Positions 1-7,357 of a stretch of 44,546 nucleotides of DNA are shown here, in pieces. Position 1 is the first letter of the stretch; each line of letters opens with the position of its first letter. This stretch comes from Brevundimonas sp. (GTDB lineage Bacteria > Pseudomonadota > Alphaproteobacteria > Caulobacterales > Caulobacteraceae): positions 1 through 44,546 of the forward strand of contig JAUYAG010000050.1 in assembly GCA_030693575.1 (NCBI GenBank). The letters run 5' to 3'. Position numbers and translations under genes: made by a program. Under the pieces are notes generated by a model. That model had not been told where the DNA came from, made no database searches, and saw only the letters and a list, made by a program, of their open reading frames with translations.

Positions 1-786
1 CGAGGCGGGCAGGCGGCCCATCTTCACCTCATGCGACAGGAACTCCAGCAGGTGGCCGGCGATGGCCATGGCGGCCGCGTCCGGCGGAGCGAACGGGGCG
101 TTGCGGTCCGGCGCATGGGTCTCGACCACGGCGACGACCCTGGCGGGGTCGCAGCGGAAGGTGGGTTGGCCGATCCGGTCGTCGGCGCGCAGCAGCGGGA
201 TCGGCACCCGGTTCGGGGGCAGGGCGGTGCCGTAATAGATGTCGTGCATCCCCTCCAGCGCCGGGTGCTGCCAGGAATTGACCTCCAGGATCACCTGCCC
301 GGCCCGGTCCAGCCAGGTCTTGTTGTTGCCGACGGATGACGAGGGGATCAGCGACCCGTCTTCGAGGATGCCCGACACCTCGATCACCGCCGTCTCCAGC
401 GGCCCGAGGAAGCCCTGCCAGGCCATCGGCGCGACCTGGCTCAGGTGCATGTCGAGATATTCCATCTCGCCCCTGTTGATCTTCTCCCGGGCGATGGGGT
501 CGGAGTTGTAGGGCAGGCGGAACTCGATCCCGTCGGCCCGGGCCAAGGCCCCGTCCAGCTCGGGTCCGGTGGACGCGCCGGTCCAGACCTTCAGGCGGAA
601 TGGATTGCCCTTCGCATGCTCGGCCTCGATGCGCGCGGCCAGGGCCGGGGCGATGACCTTGGGATAGCCCGAGCCGGTGAAGCCGCTCATGCCCACCGTG
701 CTGTTCGGCGGGATCAGCGCGGCGGCGGCCTCCGCGCTCATGATCTTCGATTGCAGGGCGTTTGAGCGGATGCGGGAAGAAGCCAT
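1..786 (-). CDS. Acetyl-CoA hydrolase/transferase family protein (succinyl-CoA:acetate CoA-transferase type), partial
   Basis: Only the first 262 codons are inside the window; the gene leaves by the left edge. Translation of the minus strand begins MASSRIRSNALQSK and keeps the family's landmarks: SGFTGSGYPK near residue 34, GASTGPELDG near 70, SSVGNNKTW near 149, and RNAPFAPPD followed by AIAGHLLEFLSHEVK near 232. These match class I CoA-transferases of the Ach1/AarC/ScpC type, which move CoA between acetate and succinate or propionate in the cytoplasm. The catalytic glutamate lies in the missing half, so hydrolase and transferase cannot be separated. The ATG at 784-786 directly follows a 9-bp inverted repeat in the leader. 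Confidence 0.88.
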   Translation of the reverse strand, partial: MASSRIRSNALQSKIMSAEAAAALIPPNSTVGMSGFTGSGYPKVIAPALAARIEAEHAKGNPFRLKVWTGASTGPELDGALARADGIEFRLPYNSDPIAREKINRGEMEYLDMHLSQVAPMAWQGFLGPLETAVIEVSGILEDGSLIPSSSVGNNKTWLDRAGQVILEVNSWQHPALEGMHDIYYGTALPPNRVPIPLLRADDRIGQPTFRCDPARVVAVVETHAPDRNAPFAPPDAAAMAIAGHLLEFLSHEVKMGRLPAS

Positions 787-824
787 GGGGTGGCCTACGC
801 CCCCGGGCCTGATGCGGCCACCCC
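787..824 (-). promoter_or_regulatory. Leader inverted repeat abutting the CoA-transferase start codon
   Basis: GGGGTGGCC at 787-795 and GGCCACCCC at 816-824 are perfect 9-bp complements separated by 20 bases. On the minus strand the hairpin ends exactly at the ATG, where a Shine-Dalgarno sequence would be expected, and none is visible outside it. It could be the terminator of the upstream DoxX operon, a translation-blocking leader, or a dispersed palindrome. No T-run follows. Confidence 0.4.
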
Positions 825-847
825 GTTAGATTGCGTAGATCGTCGCG

Positions 848-1258
848 TCAGCCCTCGCGGGCATCTCGGGTTTCCCGGATCGGAAACACCGCGCGCAACG
901 AGGCGTCGCGCAGCCAGAGGCCGCCCCACATGAACAGGCCGAGCCAGACGCCGAACAGGGTGTGGCTGAACAGCGGGTTCTCCACCCGGAGATTGGTCGC
1001 GATGGCCCCGCCCAGCAGGCCGGTCATCAGCACCGCGCCGAACAGGCTGGTGCGGGGAATGACGTAGAGGATCACGCAGCCCAGCTCGATGAGGCCGATC
1101 AGCAGCAGGTATTTCGCCGGCCAGCCGAGCGGAGTCAGGTTCTGCTCGGTGACCATGTCGGCCATGAGGAATTTGGGCGTGATCGAAGCGCCGAGCATGA
1201 ACAGGACGAACAGCCCGCTCAGCACCCGGCCGATCCAGACCATGGGCGGGGCCTTCAC
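848..1258 (-). CDS. DoxX-like family membrane protein
   Basis: A 136-residue protein with four predicted membrane segments: about 7-24, 48-66, 74-93 and 102-120. The start MKAPPMVWIGRVLSG, the pattern of a short hydrophobic four-helix protein and the IELGCVILYVIPRTS segment fit the DoxX/DoxX_2 families of small inner-membrane proteins of poorly defined role. Its ATG overlaps the stop of the VOC gene by four bases (ATGA at 1255-1258), so it is translationally coupled as the last gene of the arsR operon. No catalytic residues can be assigned. Confidence 0.8.
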   Translation of the reverse strand: MKAPPMVWIGRVLSGLFVLFMLGASITPKFLMADMVTEQNLTPLGWPAKYLLLIGLIELGCVILYVIPRTSLFGAVLMTGLLGGAIATNLRVENPLFSHTLFGVWLGLFMWGGLWLRDASLRAVFPIRETRDAREG

Positions 1259-1695
1259 TGGACCGCCTCACAGGTCATCGCCGGCGTGGTATTGACCATC
1301 CACGGCACGCCGAATTTGTCGATCAGCCCGCCGAAGCCGGGCGACCAGAAGGTCCCCGAGAACGGCATGGTCGGCTGGCCGCCCTCGACAAGGGCGTCGT
1401 ACCAGCGCCGGGCCTCGGCCGCATCGTCGGTGTGCAGGGTGACGTCGAAGCCGTTCTTGAGCTGGTCGAGGGGCGGGGCGTATTCGGGCGGCGAGTCCGA
1501 GCCCATCAGCGCCTGATCGCCGACCTGCAGCCAGCAGTGCATCAGCCAGTCGCCGTATTCCGGACCTATGGGCATTTCGGGCGGGGCGTCGCCGTAGCGC
1601 ATGGCGGCGATGATCTCCCCGCCCAGCACCTTTGCATAGAATTCGAAGGCTTCCCGACACTCGCCGCGGAAGCTCAGGCTGGTGACGATCTTCAT
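1255..1695 (-). CDS. VOC family protein (PhnB/glyoxalase-like)
   Basis: 146 residues beginning MKIVTSLSFRGECREAFEFY, the usual opening of PhnB-type vicinal-oxygen-chelate proteins. Later segments (GDQALMGSDSPPEY, VTLHTDDAAEARRWYDALVEGG, and FWSPGFGGLIDKFGVPWMVNT near the C-terminus) fit one complete pair of beta-alpha-beta-beta-beta modules. Substrate is unknown; many members of this subfamily lack a full set of metal ligands. Start codon lies three bases after the upstream SRPBCC stop and the 3' end overlaps DoxX, so it is third-to-last in a tight leftward operon. Confidence 0.85.
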   Translation of the reverse strand: MKIVTSLSFRGECREAFEFYAKVLGGEIIAAMRYGDAPPEMPIGPEYGDWLMHCWLQVGDQALMGSDSPPEYAPPLDQLKNGFDVTLHTDDAAEARRWYDALVEGGQPTMPFSGTFWSPGFGGLIDKFGVPWMVNTTPAMTCEAVQ

Positions 1696-1698
1696 CGG

Positions 1699-2181
1699 TC
1701 AGTCTCCTCTGGCTTGATCCTGCAGGAAGGCCTCCAGCCGCTCGAAGGTGCTGGTCCAGCCGTGTTTGTGCCCGGTCAGGCTCTGTTCCGACTTCAGGCC
1801 CTCGTGGGTGAAGTCCATCAGTGTGCCGCCGTCCGGCGCGTCGCCGAGCTGGACTGTGACCAGGGTTTCCACCGGTGGGCCGTCCTCATGGGACTCGTCC
1901 CATTTGAAGGTGAAGACCAGCCGCTCATTGGGGACGATCTCGCGGTAGACGCCGCCCTGCCAAAGGTCCTGACCGGTGTCGGGCGAGCGCAGGCAGGCCC
2001 GCCATTCGCCGCCGACGCGGAGGTCCCGGGTGGCGCTGACCGCCGGCCATTCGACCGGGCCGAGCCACAGCACCATGACCTCGGGCGTCGTCCACGCCCG
2101 CCAGACCAGCGGACGCGGCGCATCGAAATATCGTTGTATTTGCAGGGTGGGGCGGGTCGCGATGCTGTCGACGAAGGTCAT
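1699..2181 (-). CDS. SRPBCC (AHSA1-like/START-related) domain protein 1
   Basis: 160 residues with the AHSA1 signature near the N-terminus (QRYFDAPRPLVWRAWTTPEV, about 16-35), then GGEWR, the GVYREIVPNERLVFTF strand region and the C-terminal helix GWTSTFERLEAFL. The fold is a helix-grip cavity binding small hydrophobic ligands; the true ligand is unknown. It follows a second SRPBCC gene by 39 bp. ArsR-AHSA1 pairs are a common operon arrangement in proteobacteria, where the regulator and the cavity protein are presumed to act in one response. Confidence 0.85.
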   Translation of the reverse strand: MTFVDSIATRPTLQIQRYFDAPRPLVWRAWTTPEVMVLWLGPVEWPAVSATRDLRVGGEWRACLRSPDTGQDLWQGGVYREIVPNERLVFTFKWDESHEDGPPVETLVTVQLGDAPDGGTLMDFTHEGLKSEQSLTGHKHGWTSTFERLEAFLQDQARGD

Positions 2182-2220
2182 CGGGCGGGCTCTTCAGCGG
2201 GTCCGGTCGGGCCGGGGAGA

Positions 2221-2724
2221 TCAGTGGGTCTTGAGCAGTTCGGCCAGCTGGTCGGCGCAGGTGCCCCAGCCCTCATGGAAGCCCATGGCCTCGTGCTGCT
2301 TCATGGTCTCGGCGTTCCAGTGACGTGCCGTGGCGACGTATTCGGTCTTGCCGTCGGCCATGGGGGTCAGTTCCACGGTCGCGACCATGAAGGGCTGGCC
2401 GGCCGGCTCCCAGGCCGGGGTGAAGGCGTCGGTCGTAATCCAGCGCCGGTTCGGCTCGACCGCGAGGAAGACCCCGCTGTTCGGCATGACCTCGCCGTCC
2501 GGTCCGTGCATGATGCAGTTGAACACGCCGCCGGGACGGGGGTCGATCTGGATATCCGAGATCGACCAGGGCTTCGGCACGAACCACTGTTGCAGCAGCT
2601 CCGGCGTCATCCACGCCTTCCAGATCGCCTCGGGCGTCGCGTCGATGACGCGGCGGAGGACCAGCGCATGCTGATGGGCGACGCCGTCGGTGTTGCAGGG
2701 ATTGGAGTCAGTTTCGTGGGCCAT
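2221..2724 (-). CDS. SRPBCC (AHSA1-like) domain protein 2
   Basis: 167 residues, same fold as its downstream neighbour: LRRVIDATPEAIWKAWMTPE near 23-42, then WFVPKPWSISDIQIDPRPGG, a central beta sheet and the closing HEGWGTCADQLAELLK helix. Its ATG at 2722-2724 sits inside the last codons of arsR (17-bp overlap), implying translational coupling. The two SRPBCC proteins look like diverged paralogues rather than a recent duplication. Ligand unknown. Confidence 0.85.
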   Translation of the reverse strand: MAHETDSNPCNTDGVAHQHALVLRRVIDATPEAIWKAWMTPELLQQWFVPKPWSISDIQIDPRPGGVFNCIMHGPDGEVMPNSGVFLAVEPNRRWITTDAFTPAWEPAGQPFMVATVELTPMADGKTEYVATARHWNAETMKQHEAMGFHEGWGTCADQLAELLKTH

Positions 2725-3055
2725 CGGGGTCCCCTTTCTGGATTTTCTTCAAATAGGCGTCGAGGCGGTCGAAGCTGGCGTCCCAGTAGCGGCGGTAGTG
2801 CTCCAGCCACTCGGCGACGCCCTTCAGCCCCATCGGCTCCAGCCGGGCAGGCCGCCACTGGGCCTCCCGTCCGCGGCTGATCAGGCCTGCCTTCTCCAGC
2901 ACCTTCAGATGTTTCGACACGGCCGGCAGGCTCATGTCGAAGGGCTCGGCCAGGTCGTTGACGCTGGCCTCGCCCTCGCAAAGCCGCGCCAGAATGGCCC
3001 GACGGGTCGGGTCGGCCAGGGCGGCGAATTTGGCGGATAGGGGGTCGGTCTGCAT
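2708..3055 (-). CDS. ArsR/SmtB-family winged-helix repressor
   Basis: 115 residues. FAALADPTRRAILARL at about 10-25 and the recognition helix MSLPAVSKHLKVLEKAGLI at about 41-59 are typical of ArsR HTH_5 regulators. There are no cysteine pairs or histidine clusters that would make a metal site, so this belongs to the metal-free ArsR subgroup usually paired with AHSA1/SRPBCC genes. It heads the leftward operon arsR-SRPBCC-SRPBCC-VOC-DoxX. Its own promoter carries two operator-like repeats, so autorepression is likely (inference). Confidence 0.9.
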   Translation of the reverse strand: MQTDPLSAKFAALADPTRRAILARLCEGEASVNDLAEPFDMSLPAVSKHLKVLEKAGLISRGREAQWRPARLEPMGLKGVAEWLEHYRRYWDASFDRLDAYLKKIQKGDPDGPRN

Positions 3056-3073
3056 GGGGTGTGCTTCATACGT

Positions 3074-3129
3074 AACTGACAGGTTAAATACGCTCGCAGC
3101 GAGGCACTGTCAACCAGTCGGTTAAATAC
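3074..3129 (-). promoter_or_regulatory. arsR operon promoter with two operator-like repeats
   Basis: On the minus strand TTGACA (3108-3113) and TATTTA (3085-3090) are separated by exactly 17 bp, a near-consensus sigma70-type promoter about 30 bp from the arsR ATG. Two related 18-bp elements lie on it: AACTGACAGGTTAAATAC at 3074-3091 over the -10, and AACCAGTCGGTTAAATAC at 3112-3129 touching the -35. They share the last 10 bases exactly and each contains an imperfect AAC-N-GGTT dyad. Occupancy of both would block RNA polymerase. Confidence 0.65.
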
Positions 3130-3197
3130 CCCAGCGAACGGGCGAGGGAACGTTCGCTCAAGGCGACGTGTTCGGACCGGACGCAACGGAGCACCCC

Positions 3198-3812
3198 ATG
3201 AAAGCCCTCGTCCTGAACTGCACGCTCAAGCCGTCGCCGGCGACCTCCAGCACGGAGGCGCTGGCCAGGGTGGTCATTGCAGAGCTCGAAAAGGGCGGTG
3301 CGGATGTGGAGATGGTCCGGCTGGTGGACCTGAACCTCAAGCCGGGCGTGAAAACCAACGAGGGCAAAGGGGACGACTGGCCCTCCGTCCACGCGAAGAT
3401 CATGGCCGCCCATATCGTCGTCTTCGCCACCCCGACCTGGCTGGGCCAGATGTCCAGCGTCTGCCTGCGGGCGCTCGAACGCATGGATGCGATGTTCGGT
3501 GAGTTCGACAAGGCGGGCCGCCCTGTCGCCTTCGGCAAGGTCGCGGGCGTCGTGGTCACGGGCAATGAGGACGGGGCCCACAACATCGTCGCCACCGTCT
3601 GTCAGGGCCTGATCGACATGGGGTTCACCATCCCCGGCCAGAGCTGGACCTACTGGCACCTCGGCCCGGGTCCCGGCCCGGACTATGTCGAGACGGATCA
3701 GGGCCACGACTATTCCGACCGCGTCGGCCGCAACGCCGCCCGCAACCTGCTGGCGCTGGCCAGGGTGCTGAAGCCCTCGACCTATCCGGTTCCGGAGAGC
3801 GGCGAGGCCTGA
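3198..3812 (+). CDS. NAD(P)H-dependent FMN reductase/flavodoxin-like protein
   Basis: 204 residues from ATG 3198, preferred over an in-frame start ten codons upstream because MKALVLNCTLKPSPATSST is the typical beta-1/phosphate-loop opening of the NADPH-dependent FMN reductase fold. FATPTWLGQMSS near 79 and TGNEDGAHNIVA near 120 are the other FMN-contact loops of the WrbA/iron-sulfur-flavoprotein-like group. It probably reduces quinones or disulfides or nitro compounds; substrate unknown. It is transcribed away from arsR across a 142-bp region, so the arsR operators may affect it too. Confidence 0.85.
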   Translation: MKALVLNCTLKPSPATSSTEALARVVIAELEKGGADVEMVRLVDLNLKPGVKTNEGKGDDWPSVHAKIMAAHIVVFATPTWLGQMSSVCLRALERMDAMFGEFDKAGRPVAFGKVAGVVVTGNEDGAHNIVATVCQGLIDMGFTIPGQSWTYWHLGPGPGPDYVETDQGHDYSDRVGRNAARNLLALARVLKPSTYPVPESGEA

Positions 3813-3863
3813 CGCCGCCACTCCGTTCGTGACGGGGCGGGAAAAGCCGGGATAGGGTGGCCC

Positions 3864-4796
3864 ATGTCCCTGATCGCCCTGACCCTCGCCGTTGCCCTCC
3901 AGACCTCGCCGGAACAGGAGGCCGCCGCCGCCCTGGACGCCCTTCACGCGGCCGCCGCGCGGGCCGATTCCGTGGCCTGGGCTGACAGGCTGGCGCCCGA
4001 CATGGTCTGGATCGGCAATGAGACGTCGGAGCGCTGGGACCGTGAGGCCTTCCTCGGCTTCGCCGCGCCGATCTTCGCCCGGGGCGAGGGCTGGGTCTAT
4101 GCGGCGCGCAAGGGCGGCCGTGATCGCCATGTGACCCTGGCACCGGACCCCTGCGCCTGCGTCGCCTGGTTCGACGAAGTGCTGGACAGCCAGACCTATG
4201 GCACGGCCCGGGCCGAGGGGATGATGGTGCGCGACGGCGCGGAATGGCGCGTGCTGCGCTACGCGCTCAGCTATCCCATCCCCAATGATCTCGCCGACGG
4301 GATGACGACCGAGATCAAGGCCTATGAAGCCGCAACGCCCATCGTCGACGCCCCGGGCGAGGCCGCCGACACGCCGGAGGAGGCGGCCGCCGCCATTGTG
4401 CTGGACGCCCTGCACGAGGCGGCCTCGAAGGCGGATGGCGCGGTCTATTTCGACCTGTTCACACCCGACGCCACCTACATCGGTTCCGACGTGACCGAGC
4501 ACTGGTCGATCGCCGAGTTCCGGTCCTATGCCGAGCCGTACTTCAACCGGGGCCGGGGCTGGACCTATACGCCGCGCTCACGGTCGCTGACGCTCGCGCC
4601 GCTGGATTGCCGTTGCGTGGTCTGGTTCGACGAGGCGCTGGACAGCCGGTCCTACGGCACCAGCCGGGGCACGGGGGTGCTGGTGCGGGGCGAGGACGGC
4701 CGGTGGCGGATCGCCCTCTACGCCCTGACCTTCCCCATTCCCAATGCGCTGGCGCGGGACATGACGGCGCGAATCCGGGCGGCGGCGGCCCAATAG
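3864..4796 (+). CDS. Tandem NTF2-like (SnoaL_3/DUF4440-type) protein
   Basis: 310 residues made of two copies of one NTF2-like domain, about residues 20-150 and 178-308. Paired segments show the duplication: ALDALHAAAARAD versus VLDALHEAASKAD, CACVAWFDEVLDSQTYGT versus CRCVVWFDEALDSRSYGT, and ALSYPIPNDLADGMT versus ALTFPIPNALARDMT. The N-terminus MSLIALTLAVALQ is hydrophobic and may be a short signal peptide. Single-domain NTF2-like proteins normally dimerise, so this may be a fused pseudo-dimer (inference). Function unknown. Confidence 0.8.
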   Translation: MSLIALTLAVALQTSPEQEAAAALDALHAAAARADSVAWADRLAPDMVWIGNETSERWDREAFLGFAAPIFARGEGWVYAARKGGRDRHVTLAPDPCACVAWFDEVLDSQTYGTARAEGMMVRDGAEWRVLRYALSYPIPNDLADGMTTEIKAYEAATPIVDAPGEAADTPEEAAAAIVLDALHEAASKADGAVYFDLFTPDATYIGSDVTEHWSIAEFRSYAEPYFNRGRGWTYTPRSRSLTLAPLDCRCVVWFDEALDSRSYGTSRGTGVLVRGEDGRWRIALYALTFPIPNALARDMTARIRAAAAQ

Positions 4797-4848
4797 CGGA
4801 AAACCGGAACATATGGCCAACCCCGGCGCAGTCCTCTAACACCGCCGG

Positions 4849-5580
4849 ATGGATTTCACCGACGACGCCTTCGTCCTGTCCGCCCGCGCCCATGGCGACA
4901 CCGGGGTGGTCGTCGAACTGCTGACCGAGACCCACGGTCGACGAGCGGCCTATGTCGCCGGCGGGGCGTCACGCAAGATGAAGCCGTTCCTGCAGCCCGG
5001 GGCACGGGTCGTGGCGGACTACAAGGCGCGGACGTCGGACCATCTCGGCTCTGCGCGGCTGGAGCCCACAGGGGAGGGGCCCAGCGCCCTGTTCGACGAT
5101 CCGCTGGCCCTGACCGGCCTCGCCGCCGCCGCGGCCGTGGCGCAAGGAGCGCTGCCGGAGCGTGAGCCGCATCCCGGTGCCTTCCTGGCCTTCGAGGCGC
5201 TGATGTCGGCCTTTGCCCTGCCGGACGTCTGGCCCGCCATCTTCGTGCGGTTTGAGGCGGGGCTGCTGGAAGATCTGGGCTTCGGCCTCGATCTCAGCCG
5301 TTGCGCCGTCACCGGGACCATGGACGACCTGATCTGGGTCAGCCCGCGCACTGGCCGCGCCGTCAGCGCCGACGCCGGGGTGCCCTATGCCGACAAGCTG
5401 CTGAAACTGCCGCCGTTCATGCTGGGTGCCCAGGCGGGTCTGGGGGAGGGCGATGTCGGGGCGGGCCTCGACCTGACCGCCCATTTCCTCGAGCAGTTCG
5501 TCTTCCACCCCCAGAACCGGCCTATTCCGCCGGCACGGGTGTGGATGATCGACAAGCTGCGCGAGGCGGGTCGCCTTTGA
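4849..5580 (+). CDS. recO: DNA repair protein RecO
   Basis: 243 residues, the usual RecO length. The N-terminal OB-fold opens with DDAFVLSARAHGDTGVVVELLTETHGR (read from residue 4), followed by the GASRKMKPFLQPG segment, and the helical C-terminal domain contains FEAGLLEDLGFGLDLSRCAVTG near 127-148. RecO loads RecA onto SSB-coated gaps with RecR in the RecFOR pathway. Alphaproteobacterial members such as this one often lack the CxxC zinc ribbon of other RecO proteins, and only one Cys is seen here. The ATG is 52 bp after the upstream gene. Confidence 0.92.
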   Translation: MDFTDDAFVLSARAHGDTGVVVELLTETHGRRAAYVAGGASRKMKPFLQPGARVVADYKARTSDHLGSARLEPTGEGPSALFDDPLALTGLAAAAAVAQGALPEREPHPGAFLAFEALMSAFALPDVWPAIFVRFEAGLLEDLGFGLDLSRCAVTGTMDDLIWVSPRTGRAVSADAGVPYADKLLKLPPFMLGAQAGLGEGDVGAGLDLTAHFLEQFVFHPQNRPIPPARVWMIDKLREAGRL

Positions 5581-5627
5581 GCCGCTCGCCATGTTAGCCA
5601 TCGACCGGTGATCGGGGAATCCAAGCC

Positions 5628-7256
5628 ATGAGAATGACCGTCGTCCGCGCCTTCGCGCTCAGTGTCGCCCTGCTGTCCGCGGTGCCCGTCGCGGCCCAGG
5701 CCGTAACCGATTCCGGCGCAGAGCAGCGTATCGAGGCCGACGTCGTCTTCCTCGCCGACGACGCCCTCGAGGGACGCGGCACCGGTCAACGGGGGTATGA
5801 TCTGGCGGCTCTCTATGTCCAGTCCCGGATGCAGGCCATCGGATTGCGACCGGGTGCGGCCGGGGGCGAATGGCTTCAACGCTTCACGGTGGCGCGGCTC
5901 GGAATCGCCGCCGAGGGCGCGACGCTCACCTGGACTCCGGCGGGCGGCGAGCCCGTGGTCTGGCGCAGCGGACAGGAGGCCCTGTTCGGCGTCGGGCGCG
6001 AGGCAGGCCGCTTCGTCCAGCCGGGCCAACTGGTGTTTGTCGGCTTCGGAATCGACGCGCCGGAACTGGGCATGTCCGACTATGCGGGTCTGGATGTGGC
6101 CGGAAAGATCGTCGTCTTCCTGTCCGGCGCGCCGGTGGGGACTGCTCCGGCGATCGCCGAGCGTCTTGAGGCCGCCAAGGCGCGGACGGCCGAGGCGCAT
6201 GGCGCCATCGCCACGGTGACGGTGAACACCACGGCCAGCGCGAGCCGGTACAGCGATACGCTCCTTCGCCGGTTCGCGGGACGCACCGAGACCGTCTGGG
6301 TCAGTCCGGACGGCACGCCACGGCGGCAGGCGCCGAGTGTCCGGGCGACCGCCTTCCTGAGTGACGCCGCCGCAGAGGCGCTTTTTGCCGGGACCTCGCG
6401 CTCCTATGCGGACATCCGGCGTGAGGCCACCGCGGCCGGCGGAAGGCCTGCGGGCTTCGCCCTGGCGGGAGCGGCCGTGTTCGAGGTGCACACCCGGCGT
6501 GAGGACCTGCAGACCGCCAATGTCGTCGGCGTGATCGAGGGCTCCGATCCCGCGCTGAAGACCGAATATGTCGTCATGACCGCTCACCTGGACCACCTGG
6601 GAATGAGCGGAACCGGACCGGACCGGATCAACAACGGCGCCCTCGACAATGCCGGCGGCGTCGCCTCCATGCTCGAGGCAGCCCGCATTCTGGCGCTGGC
6701 GCCGCCGCGTCGCTCGGTGCTCGTCGTGGCCCTGTCCGCGGAAGAGATGGGCCTGATCGGATCGGACTATCTGGCGCGTTATCCCGTCGCCCAGGGCGTG
6801 ATCGCCAACGTGAACCTGGACATGCCGATACTGACCTACGACTTCACCGATGTGGTCGCCTTCGGCGCCGAACACTCGACCATGGGGCCGCTGGTCGCCG
6901 CCGCGGCCCGGGCGGAGGGCGTGAGTCTCTCACCCGATCCTATGCCGGAGCAGAACGTCTTCACCCGATCCGACCACTATTCATTCGTCCAGGCGGGGAT
7001 TCCCTCGGTCATGCTCGCAACGGGCTATGCGAACGGCGGAGAGGCGGCCTGGGGGCAGTTCTTCGCGAACGGCTATCACAAGACGAATGACGACCTGTCG
7101 ACGCCCTTCAACTGGGGTGCCGCAGCCCGGTTCGCCCGCGTCAATGCCGCGATTGCCCGGGCCATCGGGGACGCGGAGCGCGCACCGCTCTGGTACGAAG
7201 GGAACGTCTACGGCGACCGGTTTGCACCGACGGCGGAACGGGCACCGGCACCCTGA
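5628..7256 (+). CDS. Secreted M28-family zinc peptidase
   Basis: 542 residues with a Sec signal peptide (VVRAFALSVALLSAVPVAAQA, about 5-25). A PA-type insertion spans roughly 110-300 and the M28 zinc core follows: TAHLDHLG near 318 (His), DNAGGVASMLE near 341 (bridging Asp), SAEEMGLIGSD near 372 (catalytic and metal Glu), NLDMP near 395 (Asp) and RSDHYSFVQAGIPSVML near 446 (His). Family members are aminopeptidases or carboxypeptidases acting in the periplasm or outside. Peptide specificity is not predictable. No operon partner: recO ends 47 bp before it. Confidence 0.88.
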   Translation: MRMTVVRAFALSVALLSAVPVAAQAVTDSGAEQRIEADVVFLADDALEGRGTGQRGYDLAALYVQSRMQAIGLRPGAAGGEWLQRFTVARLGIAAEGATLTWTPAGGEPVVWRSGQEALFGVGREAGRFVQPGQLVFVGFGIDAPELGMSDYAGLDVAGKIVVFLSGAPVGTAPAIAERLEAAKARTAEAHGAIATVTVNTTASASRYSDTLLRRFAGRTETVWVSPDGTPRRQAPSVRATAFLSDAAAEALFAGTSRSYADIRREATAAGGRPAGFALAGAAVFEVHTRREDLQTANVVGVIEGSDPALKTEYVVMTAHLDHLGMSGTGPDRINNGALDNAGGVASMLEAARILALAPPRRSVLVVALSAEEMGLIGSDYLARYPVAQGVIANVNLDMPILTYDFTDVVAFGAEHSTMGPLVAAAARAEGVSLSPDPMPEQNVFTRSDHYSFVQAGIPSVMLATGYANGGEAAWGQFFANGYHKTNDDLSTPFNWGAAARFARVNAAIARAIGDAERAPLWYEGNVYGDRFAPTAERAPAP

Positions 7257-7357
7257 CGTCGGGCCCGCGAAACCCCGGATCGACCCACAGGTCGCGCCAA
7301 CACTTCGGCCGCGGTCCGGTCTAGACTCAGGCCTCCTCTTCGCCGATTCGAAGGCCC

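Noticed and set aside
1432..2880. 482-codon open frame on the plus strand across the arsR operon
   Set aside because: It is antisense to four genes with clear family motifs and operon-style overlaps.
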